NCBI GenBank assembly: GCA_026014585.1
Contig: JAOZIA010000002.1
Location: 355,677-419,676, forward strand
Direction of reading: 5' to 3'
DNA from: Candidatus Bathyarchaeota archaeon
Lineage (GTDB): Archaea > Thermoproteota > Bathyarchaeia > Bathyarchaeales > Bathycorpusculaceae
DNA length: 64,000 bases
The position numbers and the translations under genes were made by a program. Numbering within the stretch: the stretch's first letter is position 1; each line of letters opens with the position of its first letter. Positions 24,506-32,086 of the stretch are shown piece by piece. Below the pieces are notes generated by a model. It did no database searches and was not told the origin of the DNA. It saw only the letters and a list, made by a program, of their open reading frames with translations.

Positions 24506-25297
24506 CTATTTCCTAAAGAGGTCTTTTTCTTTGGGCCTGTTAAGGTCAGCGGCAGTCACGTTTTCTTCCACCTCATACTGATAACCCCTAATTATGGCTG
24601 CGGGAATACCCTCACAGGATTGCCCAATAACCAGTTCCGCCGCCGAAGCTAACTCATCAGCCACAGCAGTTTGCTTAATTCTCAGTGAATAACCAAACAG
24701 GTCTTTTTCTCCACGATGGTCCCGTATGGGTTTAATGCCTGAAGCACCCACTGCCACATTGATTTCTCCCATTCTAAACGGTCGCCCATGCGTGTCAGAA
24801 ACGATAACAGCCACATTGATGCCTAAGATTTGTTTGATGTTTTTGCGGATTTTTTTAGCGGATAAGTTGGGATCTTTGGGAAGGGGAACAGCGTTTCGGT
24901 CACCTAAAACGTTTGAGCGGTCAACACCCGCGTTAGCACAAACAATCCCACTTTTTGTCTCAGTTATTATGCTGTTTGGTCCTACGCGTACAAGGTCTTT
25001 TGATTCATCTAAAACCAATTGAACCATCACAGGGTCTTTGCCAGTTTTCTGAGCTATCTCTATTGCCTGCTCTGTCGGCGTGATAGTATCAAGGTTTACA
25101 ATGGTTCCTTCAGATTTGGAAACAACCACATGAGTGATTACTACCACATCATTTTCCTGGAGAGGTGTGCCTTTTTTGTTTGTGGCATCCGCAATTAACT
25201 GTGCAAGGTCATCGCCGGGTTCTATTAGGGGCAAGCCTTCAACTGGGATTACTTGTACGGGGTTCAACGTCTGTTTTTCTCCTGAATTGCTTGGCAA
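24506..25297 (-). CDS. cofE: Coenzyme F420:L-glutamate ligase
   Basis: The 263-residue enzyme adds one or more L-glutamates to F420-0 with GTP. Recognised segments are EGLPLIEPGDDLAQLIAD near the N-terminus, ENDVVVITHVVVSKSEG, GIVCANAGVDRSNV and VAVIVSDTHGRPFRMGE, plus GVAVGASGIKP-like INVAVGASGIKPIRDHRG. The archaeal CofE length is about 250. TTG 25297 is the only start that keeps the N-terminal extension; the Shine-Dalgarno is weak. Stop is TAG. It stands near mer, cofC and the F420:NADPH oxidoreductase, which form a loose F420 neighbourhood. Confidence 0.93.
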   Translation of the reverse strand: MPSNSGEKQTLNPVQVIPVEGLPLIEPGDDLAQLIADATNKKGTPLQENDVVVITHVVVSKSEGTIVNLDTITPTEQAIEIAQKTGKDPVMVQLVLDESKDLVRVGPNSIITETKSGIVCANAGVDRSNVLGDRNAVPLPKDPNLSAKKIRKNIKQILGINVAVIVSDTHGRPFRMGEINVAVGASGIKPIRDHRGEKDLFGYSLRIKQTAVADELASAAELVIGQSCEGIPAAIIRGYQYEVEENVTAADLNRPKEKDLFRK

Positions 25298-25417
25298 AAA
25301 AACACGTTCAACCTTATCTATATTGCTTTTCCCCAGAAAAAGCGTTAAACGCCTTAAAGGAGTAATTCCTGAAGAAAACAGTCTCTAGAAAAGCAGAATA
25401 CCCCTTATTTTAGAAAG

Positions 25418-25427
25418 TATTATAAAA
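25418..25427 (+). promoter_or_regulatory. TATA box of the Kelch protein gene
   Basis: TATTATAAAA lies about 35-40 bases before the ATG at 25461. It predicts a transcription start near 25447 and a short leader with the TTGAGG Shine-Dalgarno. Confidence 0.55.
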
Positions 25428-25460
25428 AAAGCATTACAAACTTTTTTTGAGGAAACAGAA

Positions 25461-26573
25461 ATGGATAAGGTTCACTCGATTCTCCTTTGTTTAATGCTCA
25501 TCACTTGTCTTGCTATATCAACCAGTTACACGCAAGCATCAACTCAAGACAGCTGGGAAACAAAGGCAGCTATGCCGACAGGCAGAAGCCAGTTGGGCGT
25601 AGCTGTAGTTCAAGACAAAATATATGCCATCGGCGGAGAAATAAAAAAGACAAACCTTGAATCACACAGCAATGAAATGTATGATCCATCTACAAACACG
25701 TGGACAACAAAACAGCCAATGCCCACTGTAAGAGGCGCTTTTGGAATAGCCGCGTATAACAACAAAATTTACTGTATAAGCGGATGCATAATTGGTAAAA
25801 TTTCTGTGGAGATAGGCAGTTGGGAAATAACCGGAGTAAACGAAGTTTATGACCCCCAAACAAACACCTGGAGCACCAAAGCTTCAATGCCTAATCCCAG
25901 ATACGGGTTAAACGCACATGTCATTAACGGGAAAATCTATCTGATAGGAGGACATAATGGCACAGACACTGTTAACTTGAATTCTGTATACGATATAGCA
26001 ACCGATACGTGGTCTACCAAAACCCCTGTGCCTCACGCAGTCCAAAATTATGCTTCCGCTGTTGTGGGAGACAAAATATACCTAATAGGCGGATTTATTG
26101 CTCATCCCGTAACACCCATTGTTAGCGATAAAACTCAAGTTTATGACCCAAAAACCGACACATGGAGCAATGAATCGTCAGCAATTCCCACTTCTTTGCG
26201 GTCAGGAAAGGCAGTAGCTGTACAAGAGGAGTCACAAAATAAAATCTATGTCATTGGCGGAAGCGTCTTGGGCACTTGGGTTTATACTGTTGAATCAGAC
26301 TCTTGGGTTCAGGCATCTGCAATGTCAACTGACCGAGACTATTTCGGGATTGGGGTGGCAAATGATGCTTTATATGTTATTGGAGGAGCCAACTCACTAA
26401 TAGAGCAGTACATGACCATAAATGAAAGCTACAAACTGGACATCACTGAAAGCAAACCCTTCATAACTGAAACCATCGCCATAATCCTTGGTGTAGCAGT
26501 TGCAAGCATAGTTATTGCAGCCTCAGCCATAATAGTGTACCACTACAAACGCAAATCAGCAAAACCCACATAG
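25461..26573 (+). CDS. Secreted, membrane-anchored Kelch-repeat protein
   Basis: The 370-residue protein has a signal peptide (residues 7-27, ending near STSYTQAS), about six Kelch blades (residues 30-325) and a C-terminal membrane helix (about 338-360) with a basic tail YHYKRKSAKPT. Each blade shows the pattern xxKIYxIGG followed by VYDPxTNTWSTKxxMP. It should display an outward-facing beta-propeller on the cell surface. Ligand or enzymatic activity is unknown. The stop is TAG, and a dispersed repeat begins right after the gene. Confidence 0.88.
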   Translation: MDKVHSILLCLMLITCLAISTSYTQASTQDSWETKAAMPTGRSQLGVAVVQDKIYAIGGEIKKTNLESHSNEMYDPSTNTWTTKQPMPTVRGAFGIAAYNNKIYCISGCIIGKISVEIGSWEITGVNEVYDPQTNTWSTKASMPNPRYGLNAHVINGKIYLIGGHNGTDTVNLNSVYDIATDTWSTKTPVPHAVQNYASAVVGDKIYLIGGFIAHPVTPIVSDKTQVYDPKTDTWSNESSAIPTSLRSGKAVAVQEESQNKIYVIGGSVLGTWVYTVESDSWVQASAMSTDRDYFGIGVANDALYVIGGANSLIEQYMTINESYKLDITESKPFITETIAIILGVAVASIVIAASAIIVYHYKRKSAKPT

Positions 26574-26580
26574 CCAACCT

Positions 26581-26707
26581 ATTTGGCGTCTATTAGGCTC
26601 CAAATAGTTAATCATTGCAGAAACGATAGAGGGGAGGTCGGTAACGGCTGATTTCTGACCCAAAAAAAAACTGTTTTTGTATACAAAAGCATCGACCAAA
26701 CACAAAA
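26581..26707 (+). repeat. Dispersed intergenic repeat, copy A
   Basis: This copy starts near ATTTGGCGTCTATTAGG and contains the core TTGCAGAAACGATAGAGGGG. It ends near GTATACAAAAGCATCGACC followed by AAACAC. Core and tail recur in the same order at 43820-43983, and the left half recurs inverted at 52722-52834. An internal CTATT...AATAG inverted pair is present. No open reading frame or transposase is associated. Confidence 0.75.
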
Positions 26708-26790
26708 GAACTGAGTAATGTCGGGTATAGTGAGCGGTTTTTGTGTTGACGACACGTTTTTAAGCGGTCACTCCCATAGCCTTTCTAAAA

Positions 26791-27102
26791 ATGGAGGCAA
26801 TCTTTACGGATTACTCAAAACTTATCGAAACAGTTCCCGCTGAAAAGTGGGGTCCACTATCTGAACAGTTAATCGGCGTTATTTTAAGCGCAAAAAATGA
26901 CTCAAAAATGCCCAATAATCTGGCACAAGCTATCCTTCTAGGCATGAAAAACGGCACCTCAGCCACCAAAAACGGCTTAATCTGCCTGTTTGAAGCTGCC
27001 GTGTTGCTTGATGCAGAAAAAACTGTGGCTGCATTGAGTAAAATGGAGATGCTTAGTTTAGCTGAACAGATAGTTCAAACGATGTATAAGGGAGGAAATT
27101 AA
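26791..27102 (+). CDS. Small helical protein coupled to mer, unknown function
   Basis: The 103-residue protein is predicted to be nearly all helical (LIETVPAEKWGPLSEQLIGV, NNLAQAILLGMKNGTSA, LFEAAVLLDAEKTVAALSK). No metal site or known domain was recognised. Its TAA ends one base before the TTG start of mer, and its last codons contain the GGAGG that serves mer, so the two are translationally coupled. GTTTTTAAGCG near 26756-26766 is a candidate TATA. It may regulate or assist Mer, which is inference from position. Confidence 0.7.
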   Translation: MEAIFTDYSKLIETVPAEKWGPLSEQLIGVILSAKNDSKMPNNLAQAILLGMKNGTSATKNGLICLFEAAVLLDAEKTVAALSKMEMLSLAEQIVQTMYKGGN

Positions 27103-27103
27103 G

Positions 27104-28099
27104 TTGGCACTTAAATTCGGAATAGAGTTTGTTCCCAAAGATGCATACTGGAAATTAGCAGCATACGCCCTGCAAGCTGAAAAGCAAGGATTTGACAACC
27201 TATGGGTAACCGACCACTACGGCAACCGCAACGTATATGTCTCCTTAGCAGCAGCGGCACTCTACACAAACAAAATCACCTTCGGAACAGGCGTCACCAA
27301 CCCATGGATGGTTAACCCAGTCATAACCGCACAAGCAATAGCCACCCTAAACGAACTCGCCCCAGGACGCGTCGTTTTAGGTATAGGTGCAGGAGACAAA
27401 ACCACTCTTGAAGCCGTCGGCATAGAAATGGGCAAACCAATGGCGGCAGTCAGGGAATCCATTGAAATGTTCCGCAAACTAACCGCAGGCGAGAAAGTAG
27501 AGTTCCAAGGTGACATCTTCAAAGCCTCAGGAGCCAAACTGAACTTTAAAGTTGCAAACAAAATCCCCGTGTACGTGGGTGCTCAGGGTCCAAAAATGCT
27601 GGAAATGGCAGGAAAAATCGGTGACGGTGTCCTAGTCAATGCAAGCCACCCAAGCGACATCCAATTCGCAGTTCAAATGGCAAACCAAGGCCTCGAACAA
27701 GCAGGTAAATCACCCGCAGACTTTGACATAACCGCATACACATCATTTTCAGTTAACGAAGACCCAAAGAAAGCAGTCAAAGCAGCCGCGCCAGTAGTTG
27801 CCTTTATCGTTGCAGGTAGCCCCGCAGCAGTTCTTGAAAAACACAAAATCGACGTTGCAAAAGCAGATGAACTACGCACGGCACTAAAAGCAGGAGACTT
27901 CCCCAAAGCCATCGGAGCTGTAACACCTGAAATGCTTAACGCTTTTTCAATCTGTGGCACACCAGACATGTGTATCGAGAAAATCGCGGCACTACAGAAA
28001 ATAGGCATTGGCCAGTTTGTTGTAGGCTCACCGATTGGCTCAAACGTTAAAGCATCAATTGACTTGATTGGTCAAAAAATCATTCCACACTTTAAATAA
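27104..28099 (+). CDS. mer: 5,10-methylenetetrahydromethanopterin reductase (F420-dependent)
   Basis: The 331-residue luciferase-like flavin-fold enzyme reduces methylene-H4MPT to methyl-H4MPT with F420H2, the last step of the methyl branch before the corrinoid protein. Features are KFGIEFVPKDAYWKLAAYA, NLWVTDHYGNRNVY (substrate/F420 pocket), FGTGVTNPWMVNPVITAQ, the characteristic LGIGAGDKTTLEAVG and PVYVGAQGPKMLEMAGKIG. It ends in a helix typical of Mer. The start is TTG 27104 with GGAGG seven bases upstream. Together with CODH/ACS in this window it supports an archaeal Wood-Ljungdahl pathway. Confidence 0.93.
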   Translation: MALKFGIEFVPKDAYWKLAAYALQAEKQGFDNLWVTDHYGNRNVYVSLAAAALYTNKITFGTGVTNPWMVNPVITAQAIATLNELAPGRVVLGIGAGDKTTLEAVGIEMGKPMAAVRESIEMFRKLTAGEKVEFQGDIFKASGAKLNFKVANKIPVYVGAQGPKMLEMAGKIGDGVLVNASHPSDIQFAVQMANQGLEQAGKSPADFDITAYTSFSVNEDPKKAVKAAAPVVAFIVAGSPAAVLEKHKIDVAKADELRTALKAGDFPKAIGAVTPEMLNAFSICGTPDMCIEKIAALQKIGIGQFVVGSPIGSNVKASIDLIGQKIIPHFK

Positions 28100-28109
28100 A
28101 CCCAACATT

Positions 28110-28133
28110 TTTGCCCCTTTTTCTTTTGGGGCA
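28110..28133 (+). terminator. Hairpin/T-tract terminator after mer
   Basis: TGCCCC and GGGGCA flank the T-rich loop TTTTTCTTTT just after mer. The combination of a six-pair stem and T runs suits transcription termination before cofC. Confidence 0.55.
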
Positions 28134-28188
28134 TCTAAATATTTTTAGGCAACCATCCCAAACAAACTAAAGCTAATGATGGCTCGGG

Positions 28189-28845
28189 GTGTCGAATGTG
28201 GTTGTCTACGCCATTGTGCCTGTCAAAAAAATAACAGCTTCTAAGAGGCGACTCTCTCAAAACTTAAACACCCAACAACGCAAAACCCTAACCATCACAA
28301 TGCTACAAGACGTCCTGTATGCCCTCAAAGCATCAACAGTCACAAACATTTTAGTTGTCAGCAACGACTCAAATGTTAAAGCAATAGCACAACGATTTAA
28401 CGTAGACTTTTTTGCCCCAACCCACAGAGGCTTAAACTTTGCCATTGAAGAAGCCTTTGCATGGTGCCTTAAAAACAAGGCAGACGCGGTGCTTGTTTTA
28501 CCTGCAGACTTACCGCTTATAACATCTAAAGACATTAACGTGCTTGCAGAGTTAGGTTCTGTTGGGCAATGTGTGGTTTTGGTGCCTTCCAAAGATTGGG
28601 GAACTAACGCTCTTTTCCAGAGACCACCTGATTTGGTGCATGCCAGTTTCGGTCCTGAAAGTTTCCATAAACACATGCAAGAAGCCACAAGTAGAGATGT
28701 CCGTGTTAGATTCTATTATTCTTTGGGTGCAGGGTTAGATATTGATTCAGTTGATGATTTGCAGTTGCTACTGAAAATTGACAATAACACTGCAAGTAGG
28801 CAGGTTTTAGAAAAATTCAAAGCCGCAAAGAATGCGGATAAATGA
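28189..28845 (+). CDS. cofC: 2-phospho-L-lactate (or phosphoenolpyruvate) guanylyltransferase
   Basis: The 218-residue nucleotidyltransferase activates 2-phospholactate or PEP with GTP for F420 synthesis. It begins VVVYAIVPVKKITASKRRLS, the G-loop signature of CofC, followed by ILVVSNDSNVKAIA and VLVLPADLPLITSKDI (metal-binding aspartates). LVPSKDWGTNALFQRPP is the conserved family motif. Start is GTG 28189. It converges with the F420:NADPH oxidoreductase gene three bases downstream. Confidence 0.93.
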   Translation: MSNVVVYAIVPVKKITASKRRLSQNLNTQQRKTLTITMLQDVLYALKASTVTNILVVSNDSNVKAIAQRFNVDFFAPTHRGLNFAIEEAFAWCLKNKADAVLVLPADLPLITSKDINVLAELGSVGQCVVLVPSKDWGTNALFQRPPDLVHASFGPESFHKHMQEATSRDVRVRFYYSLGAGLDIDSVDDLQLLLKIDNNTASRQVLEKFKAAKNADK

Positions 28846-28848
28846 AAG

Positions 28849-29538
28849 TTATTGTTTCTCGTTAGGGTGAGGTAAACCGCTTATGTGGATGCCTGCACCG
28901 ACAATCTTGTAGCGTACGTTGATGTAGATGAGTGCTGCGGTTAAGGTTTCAACAGCAACAGCGTTCTGTATTGGACCCGCATCATACGCAGTGATTCCAG
29001 TTCGGTTAATGAGGTTAATGACTATGTCGCGGGTTGCTCTGTCGCCGCCAACAACTAGCACGTCGGTTTTGATGTCTCCTGTGTAATTTAGAAGTTGCTC
29101 AGGGCAAATGTTTTGAAAAGCATCAATAACTTTGGCTTCAGGACCTAGGAAGGTTTGGATTTCTTGGGCGATTGAGCCTGTGGGGTTGATGAAGGCGCGG
29201 GTTTTTTTCTCCATGTCAAGTGATGATGCAATGTTTATCACTATTTTTCCAGCAGTACAATCTTTTATTTCTGCAATTGAACGATTTATTGCAGTATATG
29301 GAACCGCCAAAATGATTATGTCTGCTTTCTGTGCTGCTTCACAATTGGTGCACCCTGTGACACCGTCTAATTTACACTCTAAGTTAACCATAGTTGCAAA
29401 GGATTTTGCTTTTGCGGGGTCACGTGAACCTATAATTACGGGTAATCCGGCTTTTGCGAATCTGCCTGCGATTGCGCTCCCTTCTCTACCGGTTCCACCT
29501 ATTATGGCAATTGTTGGATTAGGATTTGGGTTCGACAT
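28849..29538 (-). CDS. npdG: F420H2:NADP oxidoreductase
   Basis: The 229-residue Rossmann protein moves hydride between F420H2 and NADP. TIAIIGGTGREGSAIAGRFA (about residues 9-28) is the dinucleotide motif, followed by VIIGSRDPAKA, where Ser/Arg select NADP. ADIIILAVPYTAINRSI, VINIASSLD, QNICPEQLLNY and VLVVGGDRATRDIV match the family, with a C-terminal YKIVGAGIHISGL near the F420 pocket. It likely supplies NADPH or reduced F420 and fits the nearby mer/cofE/cofC genes. Confidence 0.92.
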   Translation of the reverse strand: MSNPNPNPTIAIIGGTGREGSAIAGRFAKAGLPVIIGSRDPAKAKSFATMVNLECKLDGVTGCTNCEAAQKADIIILAVPYTAINRSIAEIKDCTAGKIVINIASSLDMEKKTRAFINPTGSIAQEIQTFLGPEAKVIDAFQNICPEQLLNYTGDIKTDVLVVGGDRATRDIVINLINRTGITAYDAGPIQNAVAVETLTAALIYINVRYKIVGAGIHISGLPHPNEKQ

Positions 29539-29673
29539 TTGAGTATCTCTGTAGGTAATTGGCAGGTGGCTTTTTAAGCTCTTCGGAGGTTTACAAAATT
29601 AAATGAAAAGGTTATCTTCCCGTAAAAAATAAGCATTCACTACTAAAAGGAAAACAATACAGTAGTTGATGAT
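29539..29673. other. Short gene-free region before the decayed acetyltransferase
   Basis: This AT-rich stretch is the upstream region of the leftward F420:NADP oxidoreductase gene and the rightward remnant at 29674. No strong repeat or RNA fold was seen. Confidence 0.3.
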
Positions 29674-29910
29674 TTGCAAAAGAAAAAGTCCCCCATATAC
29701 TATGTCTTTGGAAATGAGGAATTACTTGACCAAATTGCGCCGCTACAGACACTTTTGAATAGGCAGCTTTTACATTTGTCCAAATATTTCAAAGAACACC
29801 ACCAAACTATGACCTTTGAAAAAAGCAACTTCTACAAAAATCAAAAGCTGCAAAATACATAGGAATAGCCTTGGTTTGGGGTTTTTATGGACTTTTGGGT
29901 TAGGAAGTAG
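29674..29910 (+). pseudogene. Truncated, frameshifted GNAT acetyltransferase N-terminus
   Basis: A TTG-started frame (29674-29862) encodes an N-terminus of the form ELLDQIAPLQTLLNRQLLHL...YFKEHHQTMTFEK, which I recognise as the start of a GNAT subfamily (usual form: PLWEKLN...YFKEHF...MTFEKRK). Near 29819 the homologous frame shifts: a second frame reads KKQLLQKSKAAKYIGIALV and stops by 29910. The catalytic GNAT core is missing. Both the frameshift and the truncation point to decay. The recognition rests on memory of the family pattern. Confidence 0.6.
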
Positions 29911-29916
29911 GCGCTG

Positions 29917-30399
29917 TCAAGGCCAAATTTTAGTGGCATTTTTACCAGTAGGCTTACGTACTCGGTATATCGCCACCGCTAAAGAGACAATCAAGATAAC
30001 AATTACCGCAACAATTATGATAACAACAAAGTCCACGGGGAAGGACACAAAATTACGTGTAGCTGATGCTGACGCGGTTTGGTTGGCGCTGTCGTAGGCG
30101 ACAACTTCTATTGTATGCTCACCCAGCGGGTAATCTTCAGTGTTAAACGACCAACTAAATGGAGCAGTAAGGTCGTTTTGTTGTAGTTCGTCATCAAGGT
30201 AAAATTCTACGCGAATCACATCTTCGGAAACAGCGGCGTTAGCAGTAAAGTACCCGTTAATGTCACCGCCCATGCCGTAACCATTATCCTTGTAGAAGCT
30301 GATGCTAACTGTAGGAGTGGCTTGTGTAACTATTACAAAAGACAGCATGACTGCTAAAATAACGATGAAAAGACAAAAACAGCTTCTTTTTTTACCCAT
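29917..30399 (-). CDS. Secreted Ig-like domain protein with C-terminal membrane anchor
   Basis: The 160-residue protein has a signal peptide (residues 7-27, ending VIVTQAT), a single Ig-like beta sandwich (about 29-118) and a membrane helix (about 124-147) followed by a basic tail. The Ig part contains VIRVEFYLDDELQQNDL, PFSWSFNTEDYPLGEHTIEV and VVAYDSANQTASA, the typical bacterial Ig_17-like pattern used in surface proteins. Binding partner is unknown. Confidence 0.8.
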   Translation of the reverse strand: MGKKRSCFCLFIVILAVMLSFVIVTQATPTVSISFYKDNGYGMGGDINGYFTANAAVSEDVIRVEFYLDDELQQNDLTAPFSWSFNTEDYPLGEHTIEVVAYDSANQTASASATRNFVSFPVDFVVIIIVAVIVILIVSLAVAIYRVRKPTGKNATKIWP

Positions 30400-30543
30400 A
30401 ACGCTAACACTCTGTTTACGTTAACTATGAAGTTGCCTAATAATATTTTGTAATCACCCGTATAATAGTCTCAAGCAGTGCCCAGATAAGAAATTGTTAT
30501 CATTACAAAAAAGGGTCAATACTTTTTTATTTTCACACCAACT

Positions 30544-30948
30544 ATGATTAGCATGTCGTCATCAACAATGATAGCTAATGAAAATCAAGAATCACCTGAC
30601 ATCAAAAAGGCAATAATTATTGTCCTTTTAGTAAGCATAGCAATCTTCGCCATCATCCTTGTAGGCATGACATTAACCAAACCCGCTCAGGACGGAAACC
30701 CCACCACCCTAACCTTTGCCCTATACCAATCAGTCACCTACAACCACAACGACACAAACTACGAACTCAAATACGAACCCGCAGGGCAAGCAAACCTGCT
30801 CATTGTCAATTCACAAGGACAATCATTTAACTATCCCGCGGTTGCAGGTGCAGCATACGACACGCTGGGAATAAGAGTAACGATAATTTCAGCCACACAA
30901 GAATTAATTGTCGTACATGTAGCTCCTTTAGAAAATGAAACTACTTAG
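30544..30948 (+). CDS. Single-span membrane protein with extracellular domain
   Basis: The 134-residue protein has one hydrophobic helix (about residues 24-45: IIIVLLVSIAIFAIILVGMT) and an outward beta-rich domain of about 85 residues (TLTFALYQSVTYNHNDTNYE, GIRVTIISATQELIVVHV). No family was recognised. A start at ATG 30553 is also possible. It converges with the UPF0280 gene; the stop is TAG. Confidence 0.7.
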   Translation: MISMSSSTMIANENQESPDIKKAIIIVLLVSIAIFAIILVGMTLTKPAQDGNPTTLTFALYQSVTYNHNDTNYELKYEPAGQANLLIVNSQGQSFNYPAVAGAAYDTLGIRVTIISATQELIVVHVAPLENETT

Positions 30949-30952
30949 CTTG

Positions 30953-31654
30953 TTAAGGCTCTATTTTGATTATTTGCGGTATCTTTCCCGCGGTTCCCAC
31001 TTGTCCTTGAAAAATTATCATAACACCCTCCACACCCTCAATTGCTAAAGCCCATTCGATTCCAGCCTTAATCGCCGTCGCCACGTCGCCTTTCACCACG
31101 TTACCAACCGCTGTTGCCGCAGCATCCGCCAAACCTGCATCCTTGCAGAAAATGATTGCCGCTTCAGCATCCCCAAAACTCAACGCATGACTAAAACGTC
31201 CAGAACTCGTCGCAAGACCAAAAGGAAACTCTGTTAACCTAAAACCAAACCGCCGCGATAGGGGTTCATTGCCCATTGCAACCGCGACGTCCACGGGTAT
31301 GTTAGATTGCGCTGAGATTTCTCCGCCGTCCTCAACAACCGCCACGCCGCAACCAGCCTGTATCATGTCGTGCACGGCTAAATCGGCGATTACACCTGCA
31401 ACTGCCGCCATGGGTCCAACGTCGGCTTTTTGGGCTGCCTGTGCCATCAGCCTAGCAACAAGAGGGGCTTTAGGGATGGGTAGGGGTTTTAGGGTGTGTT
31501 GAAATTTCGGGTGGGATTTAACGTAGTTTTCGAGTTCTTGATAGTTGCGTTTTATGGATTCTTTGGCTATGTCTATCGCGTTTTGCTGGTCAGAAATTAT
31601 GGTACATTGGGATTCTTTATAGGTAAAGCTTTCTTTAATCAGGTTCCCCGTCAA
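30953..31654 (-). CDS. UPF0280/COG2122 ApbE-like protein, homocysteine synthesis accessory
   Basis: The 233-residue protein belongs to UPF0280 (COG2122), distantly related to ApbE. Family segments are RNYQELENYVKSHPKF, PLVARLMAQAAQKADVGPMAAVAG, GCGVAVVEDGGEIS and the PFGLATSSGRFSHALSFGDA core. In Methanosarcina the homologous gene works with the DUF39 and NIL-ferredoxin proteins in sulfide-dependent homocysteine formation. Here it is the third gene of exactly that operon and overlaps the ferredoxin gene by 20 bases, implying tight coupling. Confidence 0.88.
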   Translation of the reverse strand: MTGNLIKESFTYKESQCTIISDQQNAIDIAKESIKRNYQELENYVKSHPKFQHTLKPLPIPKAPLVARLMAQAAQKADVGPMAAVAGVIADLAVHDMIQAGCGVAVVEDGGEISAQSNIPVDVAVAMGNEPLSRRFGFRLTEFPFGLATSSGRFSHALSFGDAEAAIIFCKDAGLADAAATAVGNVVKGDVATAIKAGIEWALAIEGVEGVMIIFQGQVGTAGKIPQIIKIEP

Positions 31655-32084
31655 GTTTTTTTACCTTAACCACGTGGGTACCGTTGTTATTTGGTTTGAT
31701 AGATTTAATTGCTCTAGCAGGGCAAGCGTCAACACAAATACTGCAGCTACTGCCAACACAGCGTTCCTTATCAAACTCTACAGTTCCGTCTTTTCCAAAG
31801 CTGATAGCTTCGACAGGGCACAGGGCAATGCAGCTTCCGCAGCTAAAGCATTTTTCTTTGTCTACCTCGATGAGTTTTGGCACGGTTACGGTTACGCCTC
31901 TTTTTCGGAAGGCATCTACGATTTTTTGCATTGATTCATCGGGGACTTCAGCGAGGATTTCTCCGCCTTTAGTGCTAATGTGGGCTGAGAGAATCACTAT
32001 TGGAACTTTGTATTGTATTATTATTTCTGAGGCAATGGGTTCAGAAAACTGTTCTTCGTTAAATCGGATAAGTATTCTTCCCAC
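31635..32084 (-). CDS. NIL-domain ferredoxin, homocysteine synthesis
   Basis: The 149-residue protein joins an N-terminal NIL domain (about residues 1-75: GRILIRFNEEQFSEPIASEI, VTVTVPKLIEVD) to two [4Fe-4S] motifs, CFSCGSCIALCP (about 78-89) and CVGSSCSICVDACP (about 107-120). It should supply electrons to the DUF39 protein when aspartate semialdehyde and sulfide are turned into homocysteine, as shown genetically for the Methanosarcina pair. It lies two bases after the DUF39-CBS gene. Confidence 0.9.
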   Translation of the reverse strand: MGRILIRFNEEQFSEPIASEIIIQYKVPIVILSAHISTKGGEILAEVPDESMQKIVDAFRKRGVTVTVPKLIEVDKEKCFSCGSCIALCPVEAISFGKDGTVEFDKERCVGSSCSICVDACPARAIKSIKPNNNGTHVVKVKKLDGEPD

Positions 32085-32086
32085 AT

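Noticed and set aside
29816-30097. Rightward open frame of 93 codons
   Set aside because: It mostly overlaps the Ig-like membrane protein on the minus strand and has a low-complexity Thr/Ile run, consistent with an antisense shadow.
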